Shown one piece after another: positions 44,206 through 55,079 of a stretch of 64,000 nt of DNA. The stretch covers positions 3,060,114 to 3,124,113 of the forward strand of contig CM057156.1 in the NCBI GenBank assembly GCA_029962745.1, in the 5' to 3' direction. How positions within the stretch are numbered: the first letter of the stretch is position 1; every line of letters starts with the position of its first letter. Under the pieces are notes generated by a model, which searched no databases, was not told the origin of the DNA, and saw only the letters and a list, made by a program, of their open reading frames with translations. The position numbers and the translations under genes are program-made. Origin of the DNA: Echinometra lucunter (taxonomy: Eukaryota; Echinodermata; Echinoidea; Camarodonta; Echinometridae).

Positions 44206-44984
44206 CGTTTATCTTGTCATTTTAGCTGATTTGTTTTAGAGTTCATTCCTACTATCATCACCATTTTAATGGAAACAATCTAGAAATTTTAATGGAAACA
44301 ATCTAGAAATTTAAATCTTGAACATCTTAACAAATCAAATCTGTATCTTGAACAAGAATTGCATTTATTTTGCCAGTGTTAGTTATGAACTCTTCACAAT
44401 AATTCTTTTTTTTCCCCCCTGATTTTCGAGCGGAGTACTCGTGGAAAATGTTGAAAGTGAACATTATACATTACATATTTCGGCCGTCTCGCGAAATTAG
44501 CGAAGGATACAGTAAGAAGAAATAAATAACAGGTGAATGAAATAATCCGTTAAAATGCTGTTTATCATGACATGATGAGGTATTGATGGTTACAGACCCT
44601 TCTTCTCTAAATTTCTAAGGCTCATCCTTCCGAAATAATAATAAAAAATTATATGAATGCAAAAAATTGTTTTAGTATATTGTTGGAGCTTCGAGATAAT
44701 GACCCCGGTTTCCATACGAACCCGATGGAGTGAAAAATCGAGTGGTTTTGAATTGTGAAACGTTTCTCTCTTTCAATTCCGTCTGTCTGACTAAATCTCT
44801 TTTCCCTCGTTATCATGGTTATGTGCTTGAGTTTCTTTTCCGTCTTTATTTCTTTCCCCATTGCTCGTTCTACTTCTATTTTCCGTCTATCTTTCCCTCA
44901 GAAGTTTGTAATCATATCTGTCCTGCTCTCCTTCGCTTTGATATTATGTCTGACTCCCATTATTATTATTTTCTCTTTCTTTCC

Positions 44985-45018
<34 letters not shown>

Positions 45019-45944
45019 AATTTCTTCCTTTCTGTTCTTGATCTCGGTTTATTTTTGTCTGGCCCTACCTTTCTTCCAGATTTTATTCATCCAAATTTCT
45101 ATTTGAGTCTATTGCTTCCTTCTCTCCATTTCCATGTCCATTTAATTCCGTCTGTCCCTCTCTGTCTATCTGACATTTTCTTAAGTCTCATTCACCATTT
45201 CTCTCCATTTCTATTTCTATCTCTCCTATACAAACATTCCCCCTTCCTCTCTCTCTCCCTTTCTTTCTTTCTCTCTCTCTCTCTCTCTCTCATGCACCCT
45301 TAACAATAATTCTACGCCTTTTTTTTTATTTACTATCTTATGCATAATTCTGAACACAGCAGGGATTCTGACAACTTTTAAAAAAAAAACATACTACACT
45401 ATAGGTTGTACCAGAAGGATACTCCTACCGCTTTGAATAAATCAGCTGATTCTACAATCATGATTCAAAGCTCGAACTTAATTATTACTCCTCTCCAGGC
45501 CAGGAAACTTGCGCTCAAATTCAATAGAGAAACTTGCTAGACACAATGGGAGTCGAGTTCATATTAACCAACTATCTCTATAGAGGCTTGTGAGCATGGT
45601 GAGTATTAAAAATAGCAACCTGTGTATATAGCCGAGACGGGGATTGAAGAAGGGGGGGGGGGATCTGGCTAGAAAGGAGCTGCAAGCCTTTGTGTGAAAA
45701 CACCTAAGTTTATTTGCGTCGTCTCAAATGACGAATAAGAGCATGTCTTTTCTAAGTATCAATATCACTTTTATTCATATTAAAGTAGTGCGAGAAAACA
45801 AACTTAGGCCAAGAACTTGTAAAGCGTAACCCATAAGATAGACGAAAGAAAACCAATTTGGTAGTGACATCAAGTATACCAGCAACAGATCTCTCACAAA
45901 AACTTCCTCGGGGGGGGGGGGGAGGGGTTGTACCGTTCTCAACT

Positions 45945-46000
<56 letters not shown>

Positions 46001-46461
46001 TTATCTCTCTCTTTCTCTCTCTCTACATTCTGTACCCCCCTCTCCTCTGTTTCTCTTTTCTTTGCTTTCTTCTGACCCCCCCCCCCCTCTCTCTCTCTTT
46101 CATATTCTTAATTCATACTACTTTTTTTTCCTTTTTGCCTCATCATTCTGTTTGACCCTAACCACAACAAGCCCGGCTACACTTCAGTCCCTTCAAAAAG
46201 TGAATGGGGAGGGGTTGAAGGAAAAAAAAAAAAGATTTTTAATTGATTTATATCATGTTGTAATGAATATTTTATGTATTTTACTGCATTAAATTGTGGA
46301 ATATTGATTTCATTGAATAAGCGGCAATTAGTAGATTATAACACTCATACCCCTACATACATGAATGCAGACTAGATGGTTGTAGCAAAAGCACATTATA
46401 TGAAACATACCTTGATACAATTGGAATGTAAAACGTATGGCATAATAAAAAACTTCTTGAC
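44206..46461. other. Intergenic, CT-rich microsatellites
   Basis: No gene. (CT)n runs lie at 44988-45014, 45270-45291 and 45953-46022, with poly-G at 45651-45661 and 45911-45921. The long open frames here (44815-45303 and 45858-46292) consist of Ser/Leu-rich translations of these runs. Confidence 0.6.
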
Positions 46462-46925
46462 ATAATTGTTCTTGACAACATGGGAGTTGCCAGAGGCTTG
46501 ACAGACACAGCAACAACTAATGTATGTTAAATAGATACCAAGTATTGTAGCCTCATTATTAAAAACAGGTAAACGGAATACCTCGTCACTGGGTCCCATT
46601 GTTTGAATAACTTATTGTTGGAAGTAGGCAAGGATTGAAATTTCTGATTACTGAATCATTATACAGCCACGCCATTGCATAGCATGAGTACGCGTTTTAT
46701 CACAAAGGCTTGCCGCGGCACGGCTTTCCTGCCAGTCATGTTCTCTTCCCCACCCCACGCTGTGGGCCTATTGTTTGTCTTTTCAATGGATAAGCCTGCC
46801 TTTACCCTGTTGGACAATCTGAGCTCAGCCCTATTGTGTCCAGCAGGTTTCTTCTTTAAGGAGTACCCAATAACAAGTTCCAGCTTTGATTATTGAATCT
46901 GCCGACGCACTTAAAGAGTTGTACA
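46462..46925 (+). repeat. Local duplication copy B (both insertion sites empty)
   Basis: The counterpart of 41045-44060 without the two insertions. It is therefore the direct witness of their pre-insertion sequence. It contains 'caatggataagcctgccttt' and 'ggacaatctgagctcagccc', motifs that recur weakly at 50410 and 51480. Confidence 0.8.
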
Positions 46926-47037
46926 TGTACTTCAGGTGAAGAACCTCCACTACATTTACATGTTAGCTCGACTCCTTTGGGCTTAGCAAGTGTCTCAATA
47001 CTGACTTAATAAGGGCAAGTCCTACGATTACAATATT

Positions 47038-47118
47038 AACCCGTTGAGCCCGAAGCCCGAGAGATATCTCGGGGTAGCTTTTTCAGACTCAGAGCCGAAG
47101 CCCGAGATATCTCGGGCT
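47038..47118. mobile_element. Possible piggyBac-like end with perfect 20-bp palindrome
   Basis: TTAACCCGTTGAGCCCGAAG starts at 47038. The palindrome AGCCCGAGATATCTCGGGCT (47099-47118) is perfect over 20 bases, and a shorter related copy CCCGAGAGATATCTCGGGG lies at 47056. A TTAACCC start recalls the MITE at 7334, but no mirrored end was found nearby. Confidence 0.45.
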
Positions 47119-50100
47119 GGCAGTTCGTACAGTTGATCGCCTGCTCTGATCAGTTTGTAACACAGTCATTTTAGTATGTCAATGCTGACATCAATCTAAA
47201 ATTCAAACATTCATACACTCTAAAAATAGGATTGATGAAAGATTAACAATCCAGTTGGTGAACACCATATTGGTTATGTTCAACCAATGCTTTTGTCAAA
47301 CGTTACCAATTAGATTGGTTAACCATTAGCCATTTGCAGTGGTCAGTAAATACTGGTCATAACAACCAATGTATTGGTAATGGAAATTCATGAATATTCA
47401 TATACGACCATTATGAATATTCATGATCTACCATAAAACAACCAAATTGCGAAAATTTATGAATATCATGTGATGTTCCGATTAAAATTGCATTTTATCC
47501 CTGAAATTTCGTCCCCATGCAGAACCATTCCCCACGTACGCTCCTTCAACAAGGGCGTCTGCCCTCCAGATGTTTTGGGAGAAGGGGGGGGGGGGGGGGG
47601 GGGCTGGAGGAGATAAGGGAGGGAAGAGACACGGATAAGCACGGAGATAGGAGGAATTGCATGCACCTGATGGTCGAAGAAAATAGATATTGAGCATGCC
47701 GAGAGCTAACGAGGGACTGTTATCATGATCATATTGCCATCGATATATTTATGTTCATCTTTCCATTTCATTGCCCCCGAATGTTGCAGGATCGATGCCG
47801 TCTTGCAAGCATGCTTTCTTTGTTTGTTAATTTGTTTTTTCTTCGTTAACATGCCGCTATTATTCCTAATGTGAAGGAAGTGCGCAATTTCAGTAGACTC
47901 TCGTTTCCTACAATTCAAAGTTCCAAAAAAAAAAAGGTATCTCGGAGGGGGGGGGGGGGGGGTTGTACTTCACATGAAATGAAATAGGGGTCACTACTAT
48001 ACTTAAATTCAATTTAAGGAAAAATTATTTACCTTATTTCGATTACAGGGGAAGATTGAAGAAACAGCCATCGAAGAAATGAAAAACGACATGGTTGTTT
48101 ATGAAGACACATCACTTCTGAACGTATTGAGGCTACGCCCCAACCCAATGCGTTATTTTTTTTCCATGCCAAAGGTAGTCCAGTCCTAAAATAAGTGCAT
48201 TCTATGATTATATCTACAAAAAGCCGTGACACGTCTCATTTGATTTGCTTTGAATTGAAATGGATTATTGGAAAAAGTTAAAAAAAAAAAATATGCCGAC
48301 TAAAAGCTGAATTGAGATCAATTTACAAAATGTTGAGCATGATAACAGACCTAACAAATGTGAATATCATGCAGTAACTATAATAAAATGACTTGGCAAA
48401 TAGACCAAGGTGGTAATGAATACAATTTGAGACAGAGAGGGAGAGAGAGAGAAAGAAAGAAATGCAACAGGAGAGAGCGTGCGCATGGACGAAGGTGGGA
48501 ATGAAGGAAATTCGAGAGGGAGGGAGTGAGAGAGAGAGAGAGGGGGGGGGGGGGGAGAAAGAGAGATGTGCATAATTCTAAAACGGATCGTCTTCCGGTG
48601 CTTGATATCAGGCAACAATGCGGGCAGGACATCGCGTGCAAGACGGGACAATAGCGTTTTGTCGTCAGAAGCTGTTATCAATGGGTATGCAGCGGGCCTA
48701 CACTGCGTTCCACTTCCTGTGCATTGTCTCTATAGAGAATTTATTCAGATGACTTGATGACTTTATGTAGGGATTAACATGACAATGCTTGGAGCAATGG
48801 ACGTCCTTTTCACCCTCTAAAAGAATGTATTGAATCTACGCCCTTGTCCACGCCATTGCGTTGATACATAGAAAAACTAAAAAGACAGTGTCAACTGTTA
48901 AATCCACCACATAATAAAGTTATATGTTTATTCGCATACCATCGATAGAAATCAACATCACGGGATGTATGGAAACAGAACAAGATAAACAACAAAATAA
49001 AATCTAAAAATGATTACAAAAAAGACAAGAAACAAATTTTTGACTCCGATGGGGCGGGGGTGGATCGCATCCTTCGCCCCTTGTTTTATAAGGTACATAC
49101 ATTATACAATTTCCTTTTCATCAGTAATGTCACATGATTAGACAAGGAAATAATGACATCTGAAGGACATAAGTGCTTCAGTAAAAGAAAAGCAGATCGC
49201 AAGTGAGGTGGATGAAAGATGACATAAAAACGGGATCATGTTAAAATGAAAAAGCAGAAAATGAGAGCAGGGGATTGAAGGGAGAAGGGGTATAACAGGC
49301 GGTATATTACACAGTGAAATGGATGAAATTTACGATGAAATATTTGGGAAATGAACTGGGAACAAAAAGAAGGATGGAGACAAGGGCAAGAAGGTGGGGA
49401 AATGAAATACAGGATATAGCAAATTATATAATTTTACAGAAATAGATACTTGTAAATGAAAAGCACAAAATAGTCGAGGCTAGTGGGGATCGAAAGGGGG
49501 GGGGGGGCAGGACAGTTCTACCCAGCAGAGGAGAAGCAGAAGAGAAGAAGGGGAAATAGAAAAAAAAGGGGAAGAAGAATAACGAGCAATGACATATAGA
49601 TCACGGAATCGGATAGAATAGGCAATACATAGGCAGGAGAATGGAAGAATAAGGAACAAGAAAAGAACGGACGAAAGCAGATAGTACAGGAAAGGGAAAC
49701 CATCCATTTCCAGCCTAACCACTCATAATGGCGGTCTCCTGGGTTCTCTATAGTATTTATCACTTTGTTTGATGAAAAGTTTTGTATAGTTCGTATCATG
49801 TTTATCGTATACCACATACTGTACAAGACAATTAGTGATCTTTTATTTATGTAATGTTTATTCAAACACGTATAATTTGTATTATCAGACGGCAGGAATA
49901 AAATCAAACAAACAAAGTTAGATTGACTTTAAATACAGGATCCATGACGGTTATGATTCAGATTCAAAGTGCATACAGACCTGGAAGAGTTATACAGGAG
50001 AGAGGAAGTTTCTATAAGTTTGGGACTACTTCTTTCAAAATTGTAGTAGTAATAAATAAACCGTCGTCATTGACATTACGTGAAAGGCCTCATATTGGTA

Positions 50101-50380
50101 TTTTTGAACATTCAAAGTATAGTGGTTTGTTGATGGTCTCTAGAAGAGAAATAGAAATGAAATGTTTCTATGTTTATGATTGTTTTACCACTCATGGAAA
50201 TGCGTATTTTAAAAACTTACGGGATATTTTGTATCACTTCATGAATCATTTATTATGGAGGCGAAAGGTGTGCGAATACGTGGTATGGATATTTCTTCAA
50301 AACATATCAGTACGTCATTAATAATAGATAATAGATTTGCAGCTTCCTTTCTTACGCATGTACCAGTCACATCCCCCATC
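47119..50380. other. Intergenic, nothing assigned
   Basis: Inverted and direct 'gaatattcat' motifs lie at 47390-47425. Poly-G tracts occur at 47585-47603, 47947-47962, 48541-48554 and 49496-49507, and a GA-rich run at 48436-48560. No gene or complete element was recognised. Confidence 0.45.
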
Positions 50381-50384
50381 CCCT

Positions 50385-50480
50385 GTCTCCACTTTTGTTT
50401 GGTCATTTCAATAGACAAGCCTACTACAATAGATTGTCGGTCAATCTGAGCCCAACTCCCATTGTGCATACCAGCAAGAG
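50385..50480 (+). repeat. Diverged relative of the 41/46-kb duplication
   Basis: Shares 'tttcaatagacaagcct', 'gtcaatctgagc' and 'cccattgtg' in the same order and similar spacing as 46775-46850. Confidence 0.45.
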
Positions 50481-51384
50481 ATGGAAACAAATAAGTTCAA
50501 GCTTCTTTTGTGCATGTTTTTTTTAACCTGCCAACTTACTCAAAGTGGCGGAAGGTGTGGATACTTCAGGTGCATCATGGAGGGCAACACTCAATCTCTT
50601 TTCACGATACATAATACACCAAAAAAAAAAAAAAAAAAAACAGTACGTGGAGAGTGGAGAGACAACGCTTTTCTTTCCTTTCTCATAATTTCTCTTTATC
50701 TGATTCCCCAAGTTCTCTCTATCTCTCTCTCTCTCTCTCTCTCTCCCATATATCTCTATAAAAATCATAGTTCCAAATATAAGTGTCCCCCGGAGATTAA
50801 AATCTTAAAAGATGTGCATTTGCAACAATATAAAGATAAGACAAACAGCGACAAAACGTGTTGTCAGTTGCCACACACAAACTTCTACCTTTCTTACCAG
50901 CACAGCCAGATTTTCAGACTTTCGGCAAATTGAGATATTTGCAATTAAAGATGTAAAAAGTTAAGTGTATAGGAAAATATGTAGTAAACTTCTGACCATA
51001 ACTTCAACAATAATGTGATGACCAATATATCTCTTGAACGTTTTATTATGTGTAAAATATGATGTGACCATTCATCAAAATGTTGGTCATTGACGTCCAT
51101 CTGCCTTTATGTATATTTCCTCTTCACTGTTGAACTAAAGAGAGGTTTTCTGCTTTTGTAGGAAATATCACGTTCCATTATGAAATGGGGAAACGCAGTC
51201 AGTTACGATGCTCGAAAATTTAAAACTAGAAATTAACATCACGTCTGCTAAAAACCCGTCCCCAAATAAATCTTTCGACTATGTTTAGCAATCTTGAATG
51301 AAGGACTTTCTCCTCTTCTTCCCCTCTTTCCGAACTTCCAGCACAACAATATCTCACATCCCTGTACTCATGCTCTATTGATTG

Positions 51385-51535
51385 CTATTTCAATAGGTCA
51401 AGGTGTTATTAGCGTTATACCATTCACATTTTGAATGGCAGCGTCGTAGAAATTGACAACACAATTAGTTCTTTCTCTTTGTCGGTCAATCTGAACTCGA
51501 ACCTATTGTGTCTTTATACCATCTGGGTTTCTCAC
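51385..51535 (+). repeat. Second diverged relative of the 41/46-kb duplication
   Basis: Has 'tatttcaataggtcaagg', 'gtcggtcaatctgaactcga', 'acctattgtgt' and a 'gggtttct' end, the same order as copy B. Confidence 0.4.
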
Positions 51536-51809
51536 ATGACATCTTTATCCCTCTTTTGAATACTTGTTTTCCATGTCTAATAATTACTGTACTCATTCCC
51601 AAAAGGGCAACCTCTTAGATACATCCGTGTTTGTTTGTTGTTGTTGTTTTTTTTTGTTTTTTTTTGTTTTGGGAGGTAGCGCTTATTTCGGTATTAATGA
51701 CGGGAGACTGACAGAAAGAGAGAGAGGGGGGGGGGGGGGGGGGGGGTTGGAATGAGAAGTAAAGGGTGGCCAAGGTCGCTGGTAGAGGGAGACACGGTGT
51801 ACAATGAAG

Positions 51810-51997
51810 TAGAGTACCTACATAAAGAGAGTAGCGACAACCCAAGATTTGAACGCCATTTTGTTTCCCTGTTACGCAACATTTCTATTCAATTCCGATA
51901 AGCAAACGGGTGTTCAAAATAGAAAGAATTTGAACGCCATTTTGTTTCCCAAGAAGTAGGACGTCTATGTCGCTACTCTCTTTATGTAGGTACTCTA
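51810..51997. mobile_element. hAT-like MITE, 188 bp, 30-bp perfect termini
   Basis: TAGAGTACCTACATAAAGAG and ten more bases are mirrored perfectly at the right end. CAATGAAG flanks both sides (51802-51809 and 51998-52005), an 8-bp target duplication as made by hAT transposases. The interior holds 'atttgaacgccattttgttt' twice as a direct repeat. Confidence 0.9.
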
Positions 51998-52561
51998 CAA
52001 TGAAGGAGAAGGGATGGCAGAATGATGCTTGAAGAAAATAAATAGTCAAGTGTGTCATTGTTAGCTTGGAACGTTACAAGGAAGTTTGGACATAATTTGC
52101 AAACCGTGCATTATTTTTAGAAGGGAGAATCGCTGGATAAAAACATTAAATCTGAGAGACAATTTACCATGAAAATATAACCCAACCAACATTGCATACA
52201 AATTGTCTATTGACTCTCAGAAATTACTATACGCCTCATTTCTTGTTGTTAAGGCGGCGATCCTTGGGACGTTCCCCAACCCCCTCGGTTTTTCCTGGGG
52301 TTCCCCCGCTCCTCGATTTTGAAAGCTTGTTATTTTATTTTTCTATTTTGAGTCAAGTCTCCAAATTTGGGCCATTTTATAGTCCTAGAACGCATTTTGA
52401 TGGTAAAATGGGGCTTCTTTTATGTTTTTTTTTTCCGGTTATATTTAGCTCGCTCGCATAATAACACTCACTCCTATTCCACTTCTCGAATCAGATTTCC
52501 GACGGTGGTCTTCAGTGCTTCCGTCCCCCTCCCCACTTGTTACATGAGATCGCCGCCACTG

Positions 52562-53042
52562 CCAGTAGCGTATCTAGGGATCATGGCGCCCGGGGCAAAC
52601 GATGAATTAGCGCCCCCCCCCCCCCTCAAAAATTACATTTACCATGCCGATGGGAGGGGGGGGGGGGCATAACTGAAAGTTGAGATTTCTTTCAAATGTT
52701 GTTTTATGCAACGACAAATATTTTTCTTCATTTTTCAAATTTGAAACCTTAAAAAAACTGTTTAAGAACTATATAATGGGGCACAAAATCACGAGATCTT
52801 GGAAGAAAATTATGCGAGGGAGCAGAGCGACCGAGATTAAGAAAATTTTGCATTTTAAACCATCGAAAACTGTATTATCTGCATTTACACTGCCGATGCA
52901 TGGGGCGCATGATCCTTAAGGTTAATCTTTTTTCCCCCATTCCTCCCTTTTTTATTCCCCTCTTTTGTGCTGTTTGCGCCCCCTCAAAGTGCCGCCCGGG
53001 GAACTTGCCCCCCCCCCTGCACCCCCTTAGATACGCCACTGG
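52562..53042. mobile_element. Inverted-repeat element with CCAGTGGCGTA ends
   Basis: CCAGTAGCGTATCTA (52562-52576) is mirrored by TAGATACGCCACTGG (53028-53042) with one mismatch. Poly-C tracts sit beside both termini. A fragment 'gagggagcagagcgaccgag' inside is of the 'AGCGAGCGAG' type seen in other repeats here. No transposase. Confidence 0.65.
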
Positions 53043-53398
53043 CCAGTGGTCTATCATTACACAGTCTTATAGCTTGGCAACTGTGCCCCCGTGCTTTGGA
53101 TCAGTTACTGCCGGGGATGGAAAGGAGAGGGAGGCAATACCGAGTTCAAAATGATATTGTAAAGTGATATATGTACATGGTGACAGCATTTTTCCAATGA
53201 TGATATAGTTAATAATAATGCAGTATGCACCATGTCATGTATGAACATTGTCTTCTCGTTTGCTTACATTGAGTTTATTACGTTTTTATTCTTTACAAAT
53301 ATCAATCTTGAAAGTATAATAATTAATTCATGAACTCTTAAAATGAAAACAGGAAGGTGCTCGAAAGTTCGCAGAACCCGGATACAATTAAGCGCCGT

Positions 53399-53521
53399 CC
53401 AATAGAATGACCGATCATGTCGGTTGAATGGAATATTACGTAAGAGACTTATGAGCGCTGACCAATGACGAAAGGCGTGCATGATCACCGGTCAAACCAA
53501 GATCAGGGAGCGGCATATAAG
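53399..53521 (+). promoter_or_regulatory. Core promoter of the BEN-domain gene
   Basis: CCAAT boxes lie at 53399-53403 and 53462-53466, and a TATA-like CATATAAG at 53514-53521, about 80 bases before the ATG. TTACGTAA (53436-53443) is a perfect palindrome of the PAR-bZIP/E4BP4 type, and ACCGATCATGTCGGT (53410-53424) is another near palindrome. The start of transcription is expected near 53545. This is inferred from spacing only. Confidence 0.55.
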
Positions 53522-53602
53522 ACCCGGTTTTTTTTACGGCAAACTAACACTACTCTAGTTATCACGATTTCAACCTGAACTACCAACAACCAATCTACCA
53601 CC

Positions 53603-53762
53603 ATGTCTACCGTCTCCATCGAATGGCTTTCTAGCAAGTTCCGAGGTATGGTCGAAGAAGTGCCTCGCACCCGCATCCAGCACCAAGGGGAGTTGGCCGT
53701 GGGGATGGAGGTCCTAGTAGGGCACCGAAGATGTCTCCACAAAGCTCGAGTGGTTGCACTAA
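53603..53762 (+). CDS. BEN-domain gene exon 1
   Basis: Encodes MSTVSIEWLSSKFRGMVEEV and onward to ARVVAL plus one base; phase-1 donor A|GTGAGT. Confidence 0.82.
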
Positions 53763-54882
53763 GTGAGTACACCTTTCGATCATTCTTGACTTATTTGAAA
53801 TTTGATATTATGCTGATTGATGTATTGTGTTTTACATGCCTTTTCAGAATATGTTCATTAATATAATTTTCTTTTCTTCTTTTTGCTTTTTCACAGAGAA
53901 ACCTGTTACCAAGTCGCGTACCAAGGTGAACGCCGAGCTGAAACAGAAGCTGCTGCGTAGACCGTCTAGGATTCCAAGACTATGCCGCACCACCAAGCCA
54001 ACCGTCACGCCCGAACCCGTCCCTACCCAAGACCCGCCCGTGCCAGCCCCTACAGCAGATCCGCCGGTACCAGTCCCTACCCAAGACCCGCCCGTGCCAG
54101 CCCCTACAGCAGATCCGCCGGTACCAGTCCCAACCCAAGCCCCGCCCGTGCCCGTCCCTACCCAAGACCCGCCCGTGCCAGCCCCAACTGATGCGTCACT
54201 TCCTGGTCCCGAGAACCTTGATGTCTCCATGGACATCAGCAGCGATAGTGATAGCGATAGCGAGGCCACCATCGTCGTGCACCGACCAGACCACCAGACG
54301 TCGGCTTTTCACCCTGTTGTGCAGTCTTTGCCCACCTGGCCTCTCCAGCCCATCCCCTACCACACCAGTTCACCTGGCCTGGAGGCCATGGTGCAGCGAC
54401 TGACCGAAGTCACCGCGGCTCTACAGCACCAAAACCAATCCTTGCTTCATGAGGTAGCTCAGCTACGCAGGGAGGTTCAAGAGATGGCTGGCAGGCAAGA
54501 GAAGACTCCCCCCAAGTTTTCACCACTGGCTGGAGACCAGGTACTGATTGGATCAGCCGAAGCCAATCTCGCCATCAATCGCGACGTGTACCTGAGGTGC
54601 TGGGAGGTGGCCAGCGAGGCAAAGGATCTCGTTCTGCAGCTGATGTCCACGCAGTTCACCAGGGAGGAGCTTGCCGCCAGCAACTTCAACGGAGGGGACG
54701 TGTTCAACGGGAAAGACCACGTCAGGAAGAGGGGCCTTCGATGCGACGACAAGTTCAAAGCCATCATCGCACAGGCTGATGTCCAGTTCCCCGGTGGGCT
54801 ACGTACGGAGCAGCAGAGAAAGCAACTGAGGGACGCGGTAAATAACAAGTGCAGGAAAAGTGCCCGCCTGCTGAAGAAGTGA
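53603..54882 (+). CDS. BEN domain-containing protein; two exons
   Basis: Exons are 53603-53762 and 53897-54882, joined by a 134-bp GT-AG intron (CACTAA|GTGAGT...TTCACAG|AGAAACC). They give 381 residues. The ATG sits in ACCACCATGT, a strong Kozak context. Residues 1-53 form a short basic/hydrophobic domain (VSIEWLSSKF...VGMEVLVGHRRCLHKARVVAL). A basic stretch (about 58-84) follows, then nine-residue tandem repeats of the PVPxPTxDP type (about 93-152), an acidic SDSDSDSE segment (169-176) and a coiled coil (~215-252). The BEN domain lies at ~269-378, with TREELAASNFNGGDVFNGKD and a final INxKCR-like NNKCRKSAR. BEN domains bind DNA or mediate protein contacts in chromatin repression. The target is unknown. 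The separate ATG at 53827 lies in the intron and is not the start. Confidence 0.87.
53897..54882 (+). CDS. BEN-domain gene exon 2
   Basis: Starts after TTTTTCACAG, completes a Lys codon and runs KPVTKSRTKVN to the stop at 54880-54882. It contains the proline repeats, coiled coil and BEN domain. The complementary strand shows a long repetitive Gly/Trp-rich frame that is only a shadow of the proline repeats. Confidence 0.9.
54009..54190 (+). repeat. 27-bp coding tandem repeat
   Basis: Six or so units of the type 'cccgtgccagcccctacagc' plus 7 bases encode PVPAPTADP and PVPVPTQDP alternately. Copy number could vary between alleles. Confidence 0.9.
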
Positions 54883-54924
54883 CTCTTACCGTGATATCAC
54901 CGAGCAACAAGATGTAACTATGTA

Positions 54925-54968
54925 AATAATGTATATATGTATATATGTATATATGTATATATGTAAAT
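54925..54968 (+). repeat. (TATATG)n microsatellite in the BEN-gene 3' UTR
   Basis: Four perfect TATATATG units with flanking TATG variants. Confidence 0.9.
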
Positions 54969-55003
54969 GTGTGCAGATGTAAATATGTAATTTTTCAGTG
55001 GTT

Positions 55004-55009
55004 AATAAA
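55004..55009 (+). terminator. Poly(A) signal of the BEN-domain gene
   Basis: AATAAA 122 bases after the stop codon. Cleavage is expected shortly downstream. Confidence 0.65.
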
Positions 55010-55079
55010 ATGCATTTGAAAGATAAGAACGCAAACTTCGTTGTACATTATTCACAGTGATGTCTTCATACCTTAAGTT

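Noticed and set aside
44815..45303. 162-codon Ser/Leu/Phe-rich frame
   Set aside because: Translation of CT microsatellites; the same applies to 45858-46292 and similar frames.
47390..47430. GAATATTCAT direct/inverted motifs as a regulatory cluster
   Set aside because: Short AT-rich palindromes are expected by chance in DNA of this composition.
53827..53866. ATG at 53827 as the start of the BEN protein
   Set aside because: It lies within the 134-bp intron; the exon-1 ATG at 53603 has a strong Kozak context and phases match.
53844..54272. Antisense Gly-rich 142-codon frame
   Set aside because: Shadow of the proline-repeat coding sequence of the BEN-domain gene.
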